From the NCBI GenBank assembly GCA_947359465.1, contig OX375873.1:76386278-76450277 (forward strand): 64,000 bases of DNA. The letters run 5' to 3'. The notes beneath the pieces were generated by a model. The model was not told the DNA's origin, made no database searches, and worked only from the letters and a program-made list of their open reading frames with translations. Both the position numbers and the translations under genes were made by a program. This DNA comes from Metellina segmentata. Lineage: Eukaryota; Arthropoda; Arachnida; Araneae; Tetragnathidae. Shown piece after piece: positions 23,806 to 33,638 of this stretch. Position 1 is the first letter of the stretch; each line of letters starts with the position of its first letter.

Positions 23806-23813
23806 GTATAGTG

Positions 23814-25200
23814 GTTAAATATTGGGATTGTGGTAATTTGAAAATGGTGAAGTGGTTCCTTACTTACTAAAGTATTAGCAAAAGGACTTCAGTAGCAATA
23901 ACCCTAGGTTTCTCATTAAAAATAGGTGATTTTTTTCAATAAAAATCAAAAGTAATAAAGACTTAAAATACGACCTGTGACTCTGAGATGACATTTATTG
24001 GTTCTCCCATTGATGAGGATAGTTCTTTTAAAAATATAGTTCTCATTAACAGTTTTCCTTTTTTTTTTCTGATGAGGATACCGGATTCGAACCTGGAACC
24101 AGATGAACGTTGCTCCCTCGAAACTAACTGGAAATACAATGGGAACAGTGGAAACGACGGCCACTTCCCATCTTTAGTTTACGGATGAAGAGTAGGTCAC
24201 AGGGTTTGACATTCCTTAAGATGAATTGCTGATTTTTCTTGAAGGAAATATTGGCTGGAGCAATTTTGAGAGTCGATACTGAATTTAAGAAGGATGGAAG
24301 AGGATGAGGTTTTTTTTTCTTTAGTAGTTTATTTCATCGAAGAGAAGAAGGAATACCCGTTTCTCATCTCAAAATCGGTGGGTCCGTACATCCATCATTT
24401 CCTTTTTGTTTGAAAGGGCATGTATGTTGTATGAATATGAAAGAAGAACCCAATATAATCTTTTATGCGGAATTTTTTGTAGCCGCTCCGGAAAGGTTAT
24501 ATTTGGACTCTGACTCCTCGTAAAAAATGAAAAATTACTGGATAATCTCTTGTATAGAGATTCTTGTCGGAGTAGGACCTTCACGAACGCTACACGGAAA
24601 AAAACAGCCGCCCCGGGACGGTATTCCCAAAGATCCTAACTCCTCGATGGTGTAGAACGGGGTAGAGGTAACTGTGGGATCGGCATAAGGATCTGAAGAA
24701 AAGGAATGTTGAAACGGAATGATTGGATCCGCCAGATGGTTGAAAGGGATGCTCCACGGGATTTGATCCGGTTCCCAAGGGTCAATCACTTCTTTTCCTG
24801 CACGATCCACACAGTCACCCCAAAATCCAGGCAACAAAAATTTCTACGTCTTTTGACGTTGGTAAAAAGTGAGAGAGTGAGGAAAATCACTCCAACACCT
24901 GGTTTTATGCGTTGAATGGAAACTGTGATTTTGTTGCCAATTATGTTGCCAAAACTCCATATTTGATGGTTTATCTCCATCCGAAGTCCAGCCAAAAACC
25001 GCCAAGTGGCAACCCTACTTTGGGTCCCCTCTGGGTTTGAATGAATGTTATTGAATAAAGTAGATTATAAAATTAATTGTTCATCATATCGACCTGTATA
25101 ACAACTATCAAAATAACCAGAAGGTCTTAAGGCACATTTTGACAGAGGTTTCGAAGTCTTACGATCAAAATTGATGAAGTTAATTACCTTTTTGATAATT
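23814..25200. other. Intergenic stretch, one unassigned open frame
   Basis: The minus-strand frame 24837-24535 is open for about 100 codons with a balanced, Pro/Ser/Asp-containing composition, but it starts at TTG, has no ATG at its head and matches no family I know. Its DNA is less AT-rich than its surroundings. On the minus strand at about 24080-24090 there is a GGTTCGAATCC-type sequence (a pol III B-box match), possibly from a decayed tRNA-derived SINE; no convincing A-box accompanies it. I see nothing else. Confidence 0.3.
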
Positions 25201-25205
25201 GAACC
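25201..25205. repeat. Copia target-site duplication, left
   Basis: gaacc immediately before the 5' LTR, repeated at 29671-29675. Five bases is the usual Copia TSD length. Confidence 0.9.
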
Positions 25206-25395
25206 TATGAAAATTATTATTTGAATTCTGTTGTGTGGCAACACCAATCTATACAACGTATCTGGCAACAGCTATGTTCTGTTATGTTTGTTGATCTTGC
25301 TCATGTAGCTGTGTCCATGTGAACGGCGTGTGTCGCCAAGTCCCATCCATTTCCATCTATTTAATAAACACTATTTTCTAATTGAAGTCTTGATA
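25206..25395 (+). repeat. Copia 5' LTR (190 bp)
   Basis: It starts tatgaaaattatt and ends gaagtcttgata. By reading, it is identical to the 3' LTR over all 190 bases. The TSD places the ends at TAT...ATA and not the canonical TG...CA. An aataaa near its 3' part (about 25361-25366) may serve polyadenylation. Confidence 0.92.
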
Positions 25396-25409
25396 GGTTA
25401 TGGGCCCAG
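25396..25409 (+). promoter_or_regulatory. Primer-binding site, half-tRNA type
   Basis: GGTTATGGGCCCAG begins directly after the LTR. It is complementary to the anticodon stem-loop of initiator tRNA-Met and not to the tRNA 3' CCA end. Drosophila copia is known to prime from such an internal 5' half of tRNA-iMet, so the same mechanism is inferred here. Confidence 0.88.
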
Positions 25410-25502
25410 ATCTACGCGCCGATAACTAGCGGAAGCATTTGTTGCTAAAAAGAAAACACTGTCTGAAAAATCTGCGAACTCAAACCTAACGGCAACTTGA
25501 AA

Positions 25503-28500
25503 ATGGCTGGTGTAGATGTTTCGTCCATAAACAAGTTCAATGGACAGAACTACTCACAATGGAGATTCCAAATCACATGCGCGCTGAAAGCAAAAGGAGT
25601 TTTCTCCACCGCGAACGGAACCAGGGAGCGACCTGCCACTGACGGAGCCGAGCGTGAGAAATGGGAACGAGATGACGCCGTGGCGATGTTCACCATCTCG
25701 TCGGCCATGGATTTCCGGCAGATCACGCTTATCGAAAGCTGTGATTCATCTCGCGATACGCTTTCAAAGCTGGACTCGGTGTACAAAATGAAGTCGGACT
25801 ACAACAAAATGCTGTTGCTTGATAAATTTCACCAGTTAAAAATGGAGTCCAACGAGAGTGTTATGCAGTATATCTCTAGGGTTGAAAACCTAGCCAACCA
25901 AATTCTGGACTGTGGGGAAAGAATTGGCGACAACATGATCATCGCCAAAATACTCGGAACTCTCCCGACGAAGTACCGAAACTTCCGCCAAGCATGGCTA
26001 TCACTCGATGAGAAGAGACAAACGATGGACAACCTCGCAGCAAGATTGATTGATGAGGAGATGTCGTTAACGCAGAATGAGGAAGCTGACATAGCCCTTC
26101 TCACTTCTAGAACTCGTAAACCTGCTGCTTATCAAGAACCCCCGGCACAAAGAAAAGGGAATGACAAGTCAAGAATAACTTGTTACAACTGTCACAAGAA
26201 AGGACACTATGCCCGTGAGTGCAGGTCCAAGCCTAGAGGGCAAGTTGCATTTAACAGATCCAGTTACAGTGCTTTTACAGCAGAGGAGAACCAAATGCCA
26301 GACAGCTCTGAAGGGCAATGGATTCTTGATAGTGGGGCATCTGCCCACATGTGCCATGACATTAAGATGTTTGAAACCATCACTCAGTGTGATGCCAAAG
26401 AGAGAATTCGTCTTGGAAACAACCAAGAGTTACCAATCAAGGGCAAGGGTAACATTCATATAGAAAAGTTCATTGCTGGTAAATGGCAAAAAGGGGCCAT
26501 TCATAATGTCCTCTATGTTCCTGACCTCAAAAGAAATCTTCTTTCTGAGGGTGTGATCGCCAGCAAAGGAATGGAAATCACGAAATCCCTTGATAGTGCA
26601 AAAATCCATGAGGGCAACGAGTTGGTTGGAACAGCTGTACGCTCTAGCAACAACCTCTACATCATGCTGTTCAGATGTGTTGGATCCTATGAGGCTCATG
26701 CTGCTGCCAAAGACAGCTTAAAGCTGTGGCACGAAAGGACTGGTCATCTTAACATCAAATCTCTCTATGAGTTAAGTAAAAAGGGTGTAATTGAAAAGAT
26801 TGACTTTTCATCTAAAGACGAGTTTTTCTGTGAAGGATGCCAATATGGCAAACAGCACAGGTTTCCCTTCCAGCAGAGGGATCACAAGGCTACCAAACCT
26901 GGAGAGCTCATTTACAGTGATGTGTGTGGACCTATGTCAACACAATCTCTTGGAGGTGCAAGGTACTTTGTACTCTTTAAAGATGATTACAGTGGTTTCC
27001 GAGTAGTGAGATTTATAAAACACAAGAGTGATACTCTAAAAATGTTTAAGGAATTTGTACAGCTGTGTCACAACAAATTTGGACATGATGTAAAGGGTCT
27101 AAGGGTGGATAACGGTACAGAATACACCAACCTGAACTTCAGTGACTATCTCAAAAGTAAAGGCATTGAATTTGAGACAACAGCACCCTACACCCCTCAG
27201 CAAAATGGTAGATCTGAGAGGGATCTTCGAACCATAGTAGAGAGTGCCAGATCCATGCTGCACTCCAGAGACCTGCCCTTGTATCTCTGGGCAGAAGCTG
27301 TGAACACTGCTGTGTACATCCTCAACAGGACCCCTACTACTCAAGCACCAGACTCCACTCCTTTCCAACTATGGACAGGAAAGATGTTCAAGCTAAATCA
27401 TCTTCGAGTCTTTGGATGTGAAGCCTACATGCACATTCCTGATGCCCTTCGAAGAAAACTAGCTCCAAAGAGCAGGAAAATTATCTTTGTGGGTTACGAG
27501 AAAGACTCCACAAACTATAGACTGTTTGATCCCAACACAAGGACTGTTAAGGTGTCCAGAGATGTAACCTTCAATGAAGACATCTCTTATTCACCCATTC
27601 CATCGCCAACATCTCGTGTTGAGATCACTACTGAGAGTGAACAGGAGGTGACAGACAGTCAAGGGGCAACTGATATTCCAACACCTGAAACAGATGAATA
27701 TGGTCTTCGCCCAAGGAACCTACTGAGAAAGACAGCTCGGTATGAAGTCAACATTGCTGACCTTGTGACTCCTTCAACCTACGAAGAAGCAGTCACATCT
27801 CCCGAGGCCGAGCTCTGGAAATCTGCAATAACAGATGAGCTAAATTCCCTTGACAGAAACCGCACCTGGGATCTAGTGACTCCTCCAGAAAATGCCAACA
27901 TCATTGGTTCAAAGTGGGTATTCAGAGTCAAACAACTCCCTGATGGAAGCATTGAACGCTTCAAAGCAAGGCTGTGTGCCAAGGGATTTGCACAAGTGGA
28001 GGGAGTCGACTTTCAAGAGACTTTCTCACCCTCAACAAGATTCGACACCATTCGAGTAGTACTTGCCCTAGCTGTGCAGAGAAAATGGTCCATCTTACAA
28101 ATTGATATCAAAACAGCTTTTATTTATGGAGAGGTTAAGGAGGAGATTTTCATGGAACCTCCTCTGGGCCTGGATATTGAAGCTAACCTAGTGTGTCGTC
28201 TGAACAAGTCTCTGTATGGACTTAAACAAGCGTCAAGATGCTGGAATCGCACCTTTTCCGATTTCCTCACAAGCTTCGGCTTTCAGCAGAGTGCTGCAGA
28301 CTCGTGTGCCTATGCTGGAAATTTTCGTGGGAAAAGAGTCATTCTAGTGCTATATGTGGATGATGCATTATTGCTTTCTGAAGAAGAAGAAATACTCCAC
28401 GAAATAGTCTCTGATCTGGGAAAGAGATTCGAGGCAACCATTTGCAACAGCGGGTGCTTCGTAGGAATACAGATCGAACACAACCCCAGCGGTTCAATCT

Positions 28501-29312
28501 TCATTCACTCAGAAGGATACATTGAACGCCTCCTAAAGAGGTTTCACCTGGAAGATGCCCATCCCAACAGCATACCTGCTGATCCTGGTACTATCCTGTC
28601 ATCAGAATCTATTCCTGTTCCAGAAGGGACCCCCTATCGGCAAGCCATTGGGTCACTGATGTTTCTAACCAGCACTACTCGACCAGACATAGCTTTTGCT
28701 GTGAACCTGGTCAGCAGATTTCAATCAAATCCTGGTCAGATCCACTGGAATGCCGTGAAACGCATCTTCAGATACCTGAAAGCTACCAAGAAATATGGTA
28801 TTGAGTATCTTTGTGATCCTGAGGCTGCTTTGCAGCCAATAGGATACTCCGATGCAGACTTTGCTAACGACATTGATACCAGAAAATCTACATCTGGTTA
28901 TGTATTCATGCTTTCCAGAGGACCCGTGACCTGGTGCAGCCAGAAACAGGCAACCGTGTCAACCTCAACCACCGAGGCTGAATACATTGCAGCGGCAACT
29001 GCTGTCAAGGAAATAGTGTGGCTTCGACAATTACTTCAAGACCTGGGTGAGCACACAATGATTAAGAATGCAATTCCCCTCCTAGTGGACAATCAAAGTG
29101 CTATCAAGCTCATCAAAAACCCAGTGTATCACAAAAGGACCAAACACATTGATGTTCGTCATCATTTCATTCGTGAGAAACTTGAGGACGACACTGTAAG
29201 TGTCAAATATGTGGAATCGAAGAAGCAACTGGCAGATATTTTAACCAAAACACTGCCTAAAATGGCCTTTGAGAACTGTCGTGACCTTTTGAACATTAAA
29301 GGACCAAACTGA
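25503..29312 (+). CDS. Copia gag-pol polyprotein (single ORF, 1,269 aa)
   Basis: The ATG at 25503 is preferred; the frame opens two codons earlier at a TTG. Order of domains: capsid/UBN2-like gag (about residues 50-190); CCHC zinc knuckle CYNCHKKGHYAREC (227-240); aspartic protease DSGA (Asp 276); integrase zinc-binding HHCC (His 410 to the Cys near 443); integrase core with Asp 473, Asp 536 and Glu 572 (a DD35E triad); Copia-type reverse transcriptase with YVDD (Asp 953); RNase H with Asp 1117, Glu 1158 and Asp 1196. Protease-integrase-RT-RNase H is the Copia (Pseudoviridae) order. It makes cDNA in cytoplasmic particles and integrates it in the nucleus. No stop or frameshift is seen. Gag and Pol share one frame, so particle stoichiometry would need splicing or processing, as in copia. 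Confidence 0.95.
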   Translation: MAGVDVSSINKFNGQNYSQWRFQITCALKAKGVFSTANGTRERPATDGAEREKWERDDAVAMFTISSAMDFRQITLIESCDSSRDTLSKLDSVYKMKSDYNKMLLLDKFHQLKMESNESVMQYISRVENLANQILDCGERIGDNMIIAKILGTLPTKYRNFRQAWLSLDEKRQTMDNLAARLIDEEMSLTQNEEADIALLTSRTRKPAAYQEPPAQRKGNDKSRITCYNCHKKGHYARECRSKPRGQVAFNRSSYSAFTAEENQMPDSSEGQWILDSGASAHMCHDIKMFETITQCDAKERIRLGNNQELPIKGKGNIHIEKFIAGKWQKGAIHNVLYVPDLKRNLLSEGVIASKGMEITKSLDSAKIHEGNELVGTAVRSSNNLYIMLFRCVGSYEAHAAAKDSLKLWHERTGHLNIKSLYELSKKGVIEKIDFSSKDEFFCEGCQYGKQHRFPFQQRDHKATKPGELIYSDVCGPMSTQSLGGARYFVLFKDDYSGFRVVRFIKHKSDTLKMFKEFVQLCHNKFGHDVKGLRVDNGTEYTNLNFSDYLKSKGIEFETTAPYTPQQNGRSERDLRTIVESARSMLHSRDLPLYLWAEAVNTAVYILNRTPTTQAPDSTPFQLWTGKMFKLNHLRVFGCEAYMHIPDALRRKLAPKSRKIIFVGYEKDSTNYRLFDPNTRTVKVSRDVTFNEDISYSPIPSPTSRVEITTESEQEVTDSQGATDIPTPETDEYGLRPRNLLRKTARYEVNIADLVTPSTYEEAVTSPEAELWKSAITDELNSLDRNRTWDLVTPPENANIIGSKWVFRVKQLPDGSIERFKARLCAKGFAQVEGVDFQETFSPSTRFDTIRVVLALAVQRKWSILQIDIKTAFIYGEVKEEIFMEPPLGLDIEANLVCRLNKSLYGLKQASRCWNRTFSDFLTSFGFQQSAADSCAYAGNFRGKRVILVLYVDDALLLSEEEEILHEIVSDLGKRFEATICNSGCFVGIQIEHNPSGSIFIHSEGYIERLLKRFHLEDAHPNSIPADPGTILSSESIPVPEGTPYRQAIGSLMFLTSTTRPDIAFAVNLVSRFQSNPGQIHWNAVKRIFRYLKATKKYGIEYLCDPEAALQPIGYSDADFANDIDTRKSTSGYVFMLSRGPVTWCSQKQATVSTSTTEAEYIAAATAVKEIVWLRQLLQDLGEHTMIKNAIPLLVDNQSAIKLIKNPVYHKRTKHIDVRHHFIREKLEDDTVSVKYVESKKQLADILTKTLPKMAFENCRDLLNIKGPN

Positions 29313-29470
29313 ACTTTATATTTATCATTTGTGAATAACCCAGATTTCTTTTTCACCTATATGCTATTGCTTATTTTATGTTATAATCTGACAATATTAT
29401 TTAGCTACTATTAATGTAAACTGTAATTTCATATATATGAAATAATGTGTAAAACCTAGGGACAACAGAA

Positions 29471-29480
29471 TTGGAGGGAG
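29471..29480 (+). promoter_or_regulatory. Copia polypurine tract
   Basis: ttggagggag abuts the 3' LTR and is the expected primer site for plus-strand DNA synthesis. Confidence 0.75.
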
Positions 29481-29670
29481 TATGAAAATTATTATTTGAA
29501 TTCTGTTGTGTGGCAACACCAATCTATACAACGTATCTGGCAACAGCTATGTTCTGTTATGTTTGTTGATCTTGCTCATGTAGCTGTGTCCATGTGAACG
29601 GCGTGTGTCGCCAAGTCCCATCCATTTCCATCTATTTAATAAACACTATTTTCTAATTGAAGTCTTGATA
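29481..29670 (+). repeat. Copia 3' LTR (190 bp)
   Basis: No difference from the 5' LTR is seen by eye; it is followed by the TSD gaacc (29671-29675). Confidence 0.92.
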
Positions 29671-29675
29671 GAACC

Positions 29676-30664
29676 GATGAATACAAGTTGGCAAGGGGTT
29701 GACCCCTCAATTCGCCTACTTTTTCTCGGAATCGGCTGTCTCTTCGGTTGTTATGGGTAGAAGGAATCCAAGGGAATTCCAGGTTGTAGCGTTGTACTTA
29801 TCCGTTGGGAAAACAAGTGAGTTTCAGAAAGTGTTCGTTTTGGCCAGCTTAAGGGGGTGAATCCATAAAAATTGGTGTTGCGTGGGTAATTTTTAGGTTA
29901 GGTCTAGGTGCGGTGATGATAATGAATGTAACGTTTTCGATCAACGTTACAGGAATTAAGGTAATATCGAACTTTGAAACGCCTACTGAGGGTTTTATGT
30001 GTCGGCAGCCGAATGGGAGAGGCACCTGCCGGCAGCTTTATTCGAGATTCGCACGGTAGTACATAAAAGTCTCGGATTTTCCCCAGCGTAGCTAGTTTTC
30101 GGAAAAAAATCTCTGGGCACCCAAAACTTTGACACATGAGAAGTGGACAGAACAAGAGAGTCAGTCATCTCTCCTGACGGACCACGTTTTCACGATCCTC
30201 AATTGATTCGACTTTTATGCTAGGCATTAAGGCTACAGCCGTCCAATTTTGAATATCCCATGGCTCAGGAAAACTGAATGGTAATACAGATTCACTAACG
30301 GCCATTTTCACAAGTTCTCGAGTTAACTCGAGGATCAGTTGATACGCGGGTAAGAGTTAACTCGAGGATGATCAAGAACGGTATTCTCAAACGGCGTTTT
30401 AAGTGATCCAGGGATTAAAATGAGACGCTCGCAGTGATTGGCTACTACCGTCTCCTCACGATCACGTGATATTGTTTACATTGGTTACAACGTCCGAATC
30501 TGCATTCATACTGATGAAGCACGCACTTCGCCGTACAATTGATTCCAAATTGCGATTAAATAGAACGCAAGTGGCATTTTAATTTGGGTTTGGGAAAAGA
30601 AATGCAAAGGTATTTAATTTCAAATTGGATTTTTATGGAAACTTAAATTTAAAAAAAAAAAAAA
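29676..30664. other. Intergenic, with palindromic CGAGTTAACTCG repeats at 30320-30375
   Basis: No gene is recognised. At 30322-30333 there is a 12-bp perfect palindrome (CGAGTTAACTCG), and gagttaactcgaggat is repeated about 30 bp further on, possibly the end of a decayed TIR element. A poly-A run at 30650-30668 precedes copy 2 of the hAT-like element. Confidence 0.35.
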
Positions 30665-30900
30665 AAATTACAAATAATGATAATGCTAACTATATTCAAG
30701 TATAAAGATAGAAAATAAAAAGATCCTCTCCTACCCTTTCTTTGGAAGGATATTTTCATAACATCATTTTTCTTCATTTAAAAAGTACATCATTTTAAAA
30801 TATTAACATAAAAATAAAAAAATCGTAATGATGATTTTTTAATTTGTTCATTTTTGACACGGCTTCAAGAATTTCTTCCTTTTCTTTGAAAGATTATGTC

Positions 30901-31280
30901 TCATTTTTTTTTGTTGAAAATGTCTGAAATTATTTTTGTTTTTTTCTTCTTAATAGAAGAATGTGCATTTTTTAAAGTCTGTCTTTGTTGACCAGCATCA
31001 TCTGAAACTTTTGCCATTCCTTCAATCATTGCCTGAGCAAGTGCTGCTTCCTTAAAAACTTTATGTTTCATCGCCTTCTTGAGCCTATCATTGGCTTCCT
31101 TTAATGATTTTGAAGCACTGTCCAATATCTCATTCTCTTCCTTACGCATAATTTTAAGTTTTCGTTCGTCTTCTTCTATCACCTTTCTGTTCTCTGCCAG
31201 CTGCTTTAAATTTTTTTTTCTCTGCTCTCAGTCTATCTTTTTCTTTCCTGTCCTTCTCTAATTTTTCTTGTGCCTCATGT
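30901..31280 (-). pseudogene. Lys/Glu-rich coiled-coil ORF carried by hAT-like element (copy 2)
   Basis: The minus-strand frame from 31182 to the TGA at 30901 is open (about 93 codons). Upstream to about 31280 the same helix continues in another frame, shifted at an A9 run near 31210-31220. Motifs are heptad-like Lys/Glu/Leu segments (EEDERKLKIMRKEENEIL), then ASKSLKEANDRLKKAMKHKV and a basic C-terminus (KKKKTKIISDIFNKKK). The opening codon is GTG, not ATG. Just upstream lies the Helitron fragment at 31292. I do not recognise the family. It may be a captured host exon, or part of a lost element-encoded accessory protein. No transposase motif is visible. Confidence 0.45.
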
Positions 31281-31291
31281 TTTATATCTTA

Positions 31292-31505
31292 CTAGAGGGC
31301 TCCGCCCCCTGATCGCTGCAATCCCATTTGGTTTGCTTCACAAACCAATATTACTTTCGCAGAGTGCATCTCCTGGACAGCGAAACTATCTGAATAATTC
31401 GTATAATCCTGATTTGACTTTCCGGTCTATGAAGTCACAGCGAGGGCTTCGCCCTCTGCTCGCTCTCGCTCGCAGACCCCCAGGGATTGCCACGTAATCC
31501 CTTCG
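31292..31505 (-). mobile_element. Helitron 3' fragment inside hAT-like element (copy 2)
   Basis: On the minus strand it ends in a near-perfect GGGGGCGGAGCCCTCTAG hairpin (one mismatch compared with 7898) and then T. It is orthologous to the fragment at 7898-8110. The right limit is approximate. Confidence 0.45.
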
Positions 31506-32681
31506 CAAACCAATGCTTTCGCAAGTGATTTCACTCTTTTTTACTCCAACATTTAATGCACCCTGAACTATATAATAGCCGCATCAGTAAAAACCTTCTG
31601 CATCTTGTTCCCTGTACAATTTTAAGTAATCTGTGTTAATCTCATAACTTTAGGTTCTGTACTTCGTACTTTCTCCGTAAACCTTCCGAGAACGAAGTGA
31701 AAAAAGTGAGGCCTTTTCCTCGCCAAATAAAAAGAAATAATTTTTATGGCAATTGTTGCTGCAATAAATTTAATACCTGGCAAACCTGATAGTCAAAAAT
31801 ACAACCCACAACTGAATGCGAAACCTGTTATGCGAACTAAAAAATACGAAATCTGTGTGACCAACTTTTGATTGCATCGAATTTATTTAATAAATGAATT
31901 TTTCTAGACATAATCAGACCCACAATAGAAACTGCATCATGTGATGACAAAGGTACTAAACGCATTACCTCTCCTCCTGGGTTAACGTTGAGTTAATATA
32001 AGCTTGATCCGTCCGGTCTCTTGACCTCTCCATTCTCGTCTTATTCCAGAATCCGAAAATAAAACGGGTCTGTTGAGACCGCCCTCAGATCTGTGTATGG
32101 AGGATGTTATTCCCCCTTTTAAGTGACCACTGGCATAGATCACCATTTACGAGCTGTCAGGGTCTGACCTCCTAGAGGGTTACTCCTATTGTTCGAACCC
32201 TGTCGACCGGTGATATCTATCTTGCGCCAAATGATACGCCACACATTACTATGAAAAGAAAATGTTAGTCGTAAATGCCACTCAAGTTAGGTAATTAGGT
32301 AAGAGGGGTCGGACATGCAGATGGCCCTGCTTCCATTAAACTATGTCGCTTCGTTTTACTGATAGCCTTTTCCTCTGGGAAAATTTCCAGAACTTGCTGC
32401 TAATACACCGCGGGCAATGTGAAGTATCCTTTTAAAATTGAAGCGGTACGCTTTTGAATCCATTCTTGCAGTGGAATGTAGCGCATTTCGAAATTGAATT
32501 CATACAAACCCTGTTTTTTTTTTTAGAGAAGATGAATTTTTTGTACTGTGCAAACATGTTTTTCTTCTCTAAATAAAATTTAAGAACTTAAAACCCCTGA
32601 AAAGGTGACAAAAAGTGACAAATTGTCAAAAAGGTGACAAAAAATAAAAAGGTGACAAAAAGTGACGTGTTAGGAGCCCTG

Positions 32682-33174
32682 CTCTTAGTGAACAGAGGTG
32701 CCGCCATCTATATTTTCGCTAAATTTTTTCACAGCTACCTTTATCTTCATTTTTTGTTTGAATTTTCAATAAAATTATGTTTAAAATTTTTCCATGTAAG
32801 CAATATTATGATGAGATTAGCTGCTATGTAGCAGGTGCTCATTAAAAGAGTTTTTTATGCATATCTGGAAATTAAAAGTGCGAAAATGTGTTTCATAATT
32901 TTCAAAGTCAGATCTTTTAACATTTTTTATTTATATACTTTTATTTTTATCTGTATTGTATAACCAAAATATGTGAATATCAGTCAGTTTTATTCTAAAA
33001 TGTTTCTGAACATGCTTTTAAATCAGCTTTAAAATATATAAAAGCTTTGGTATTAATCATAATCATTCAAATATTTCTTGTAAACATTCATTATCTTACG
33101 TACCACTGAATAAAGATTTTGTTTCACTGAAATCTGTTACGTGTATTTTTATTTTCTGTCGTGATTTGTTTGCA
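32682..33174. other. AT-rich spacer
   Basis: No ORF or repeat is recognised in this stretch. Confidence 0.3.
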
Positions 33175-33635
33175 GGGTTGATCGATTTATATCACCTTGA
33201 TATAAATCATTAAATCAAGAAAACGTTTTTCACAGATTAAATATTTAAGTGGTTATCTCCTATCATCCTAAGAAGAGGGTGCACTTTTTTTTTTAAATTT
33301 AATTAATATATTAATACAACTCGGGCGCTTCCCCCCCCCCCTCCCCGCTCGCAAACCCTTGTTGAACGAGTGTAAGTTGAACGAACGAACCAAAACAAGT
33401 GTTGGTTTGCTTCGAAAACCAACACTCGTTTTGCAGAGTAAATCTCCTCCGCCCCCTGCTCGCCTACTCATGCAATCCCATTTGATTTGCTTTGCAAACC
33501 AACACTCTTTTTGCACATACAATTTGGTTTCTTCGCAAACCAAAACTACTTTTGCAGTCAATTTCCAGTGACGGCGAAACTATCTAAATAATTCGTATAA
33601 TCCTGACTTTACTTTACGGTCGATGACGTCACAGC
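33175..33635. repeat. hAT-like tip followed by Helitron-family debris
   Basis: At about 33176, CAGGGTTGATCGATTTATAT followed by a second gatataaatcatt word looks like a hAT terminus with palindromic subterminal repeats; no partner end is seen. From 33320 to 33635 the sequence (C-run, gctttgcaaacc words, gatgacgtcacagcgagg) parallels 7905-8055 and 31300-31450, the Helitron-derived block of the composite hAT element. Confidence 0.4.
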
Positions 33636-33638
33636 GAG

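Larger units (their letters stand above)
25206..29670 (+). mobile_element. Complete Copia-type LTR retrotransposon
   Basis: All parts are present in order: 190-bp LTR, primer-binding site, one uninterrupted gag-pol ORF, purine tract, identical 190-bp LTR and a 5-bp TSD (gaacc). Identical LTRs mean very recent insertion, since they are made equal at integration. With all catalytic motifs intact it may be competent. The length is 4,465 bp. There is no envelope-like ORF. Confidence 0.95.
30665..32681. mobile_element. hAT-like element copy 2, 5'-truncated
   Basis: It aligns with 7300-10194 over nearly its whole length. It keeps the right terminus (tgttaggagccctg at 32668-32681) and the right subterminal aaaaggtgac array. 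It lacks the left TIR, starting in an A-run, and lacks the 8493-9408 segment. Shared inserted pieces, such as the Helitron fragment at 31292, show that the two copies descend from one composite element. Confidence 0.7.

Noticed and set aside
23797..23812. A tRNA-like A-box (tggtatagtgg) suggesting a SINE
   Set aside because: The word is created by the right hAT terminus plus its gtatagtg target duplication; the same 8 bases lie before the left terminus.
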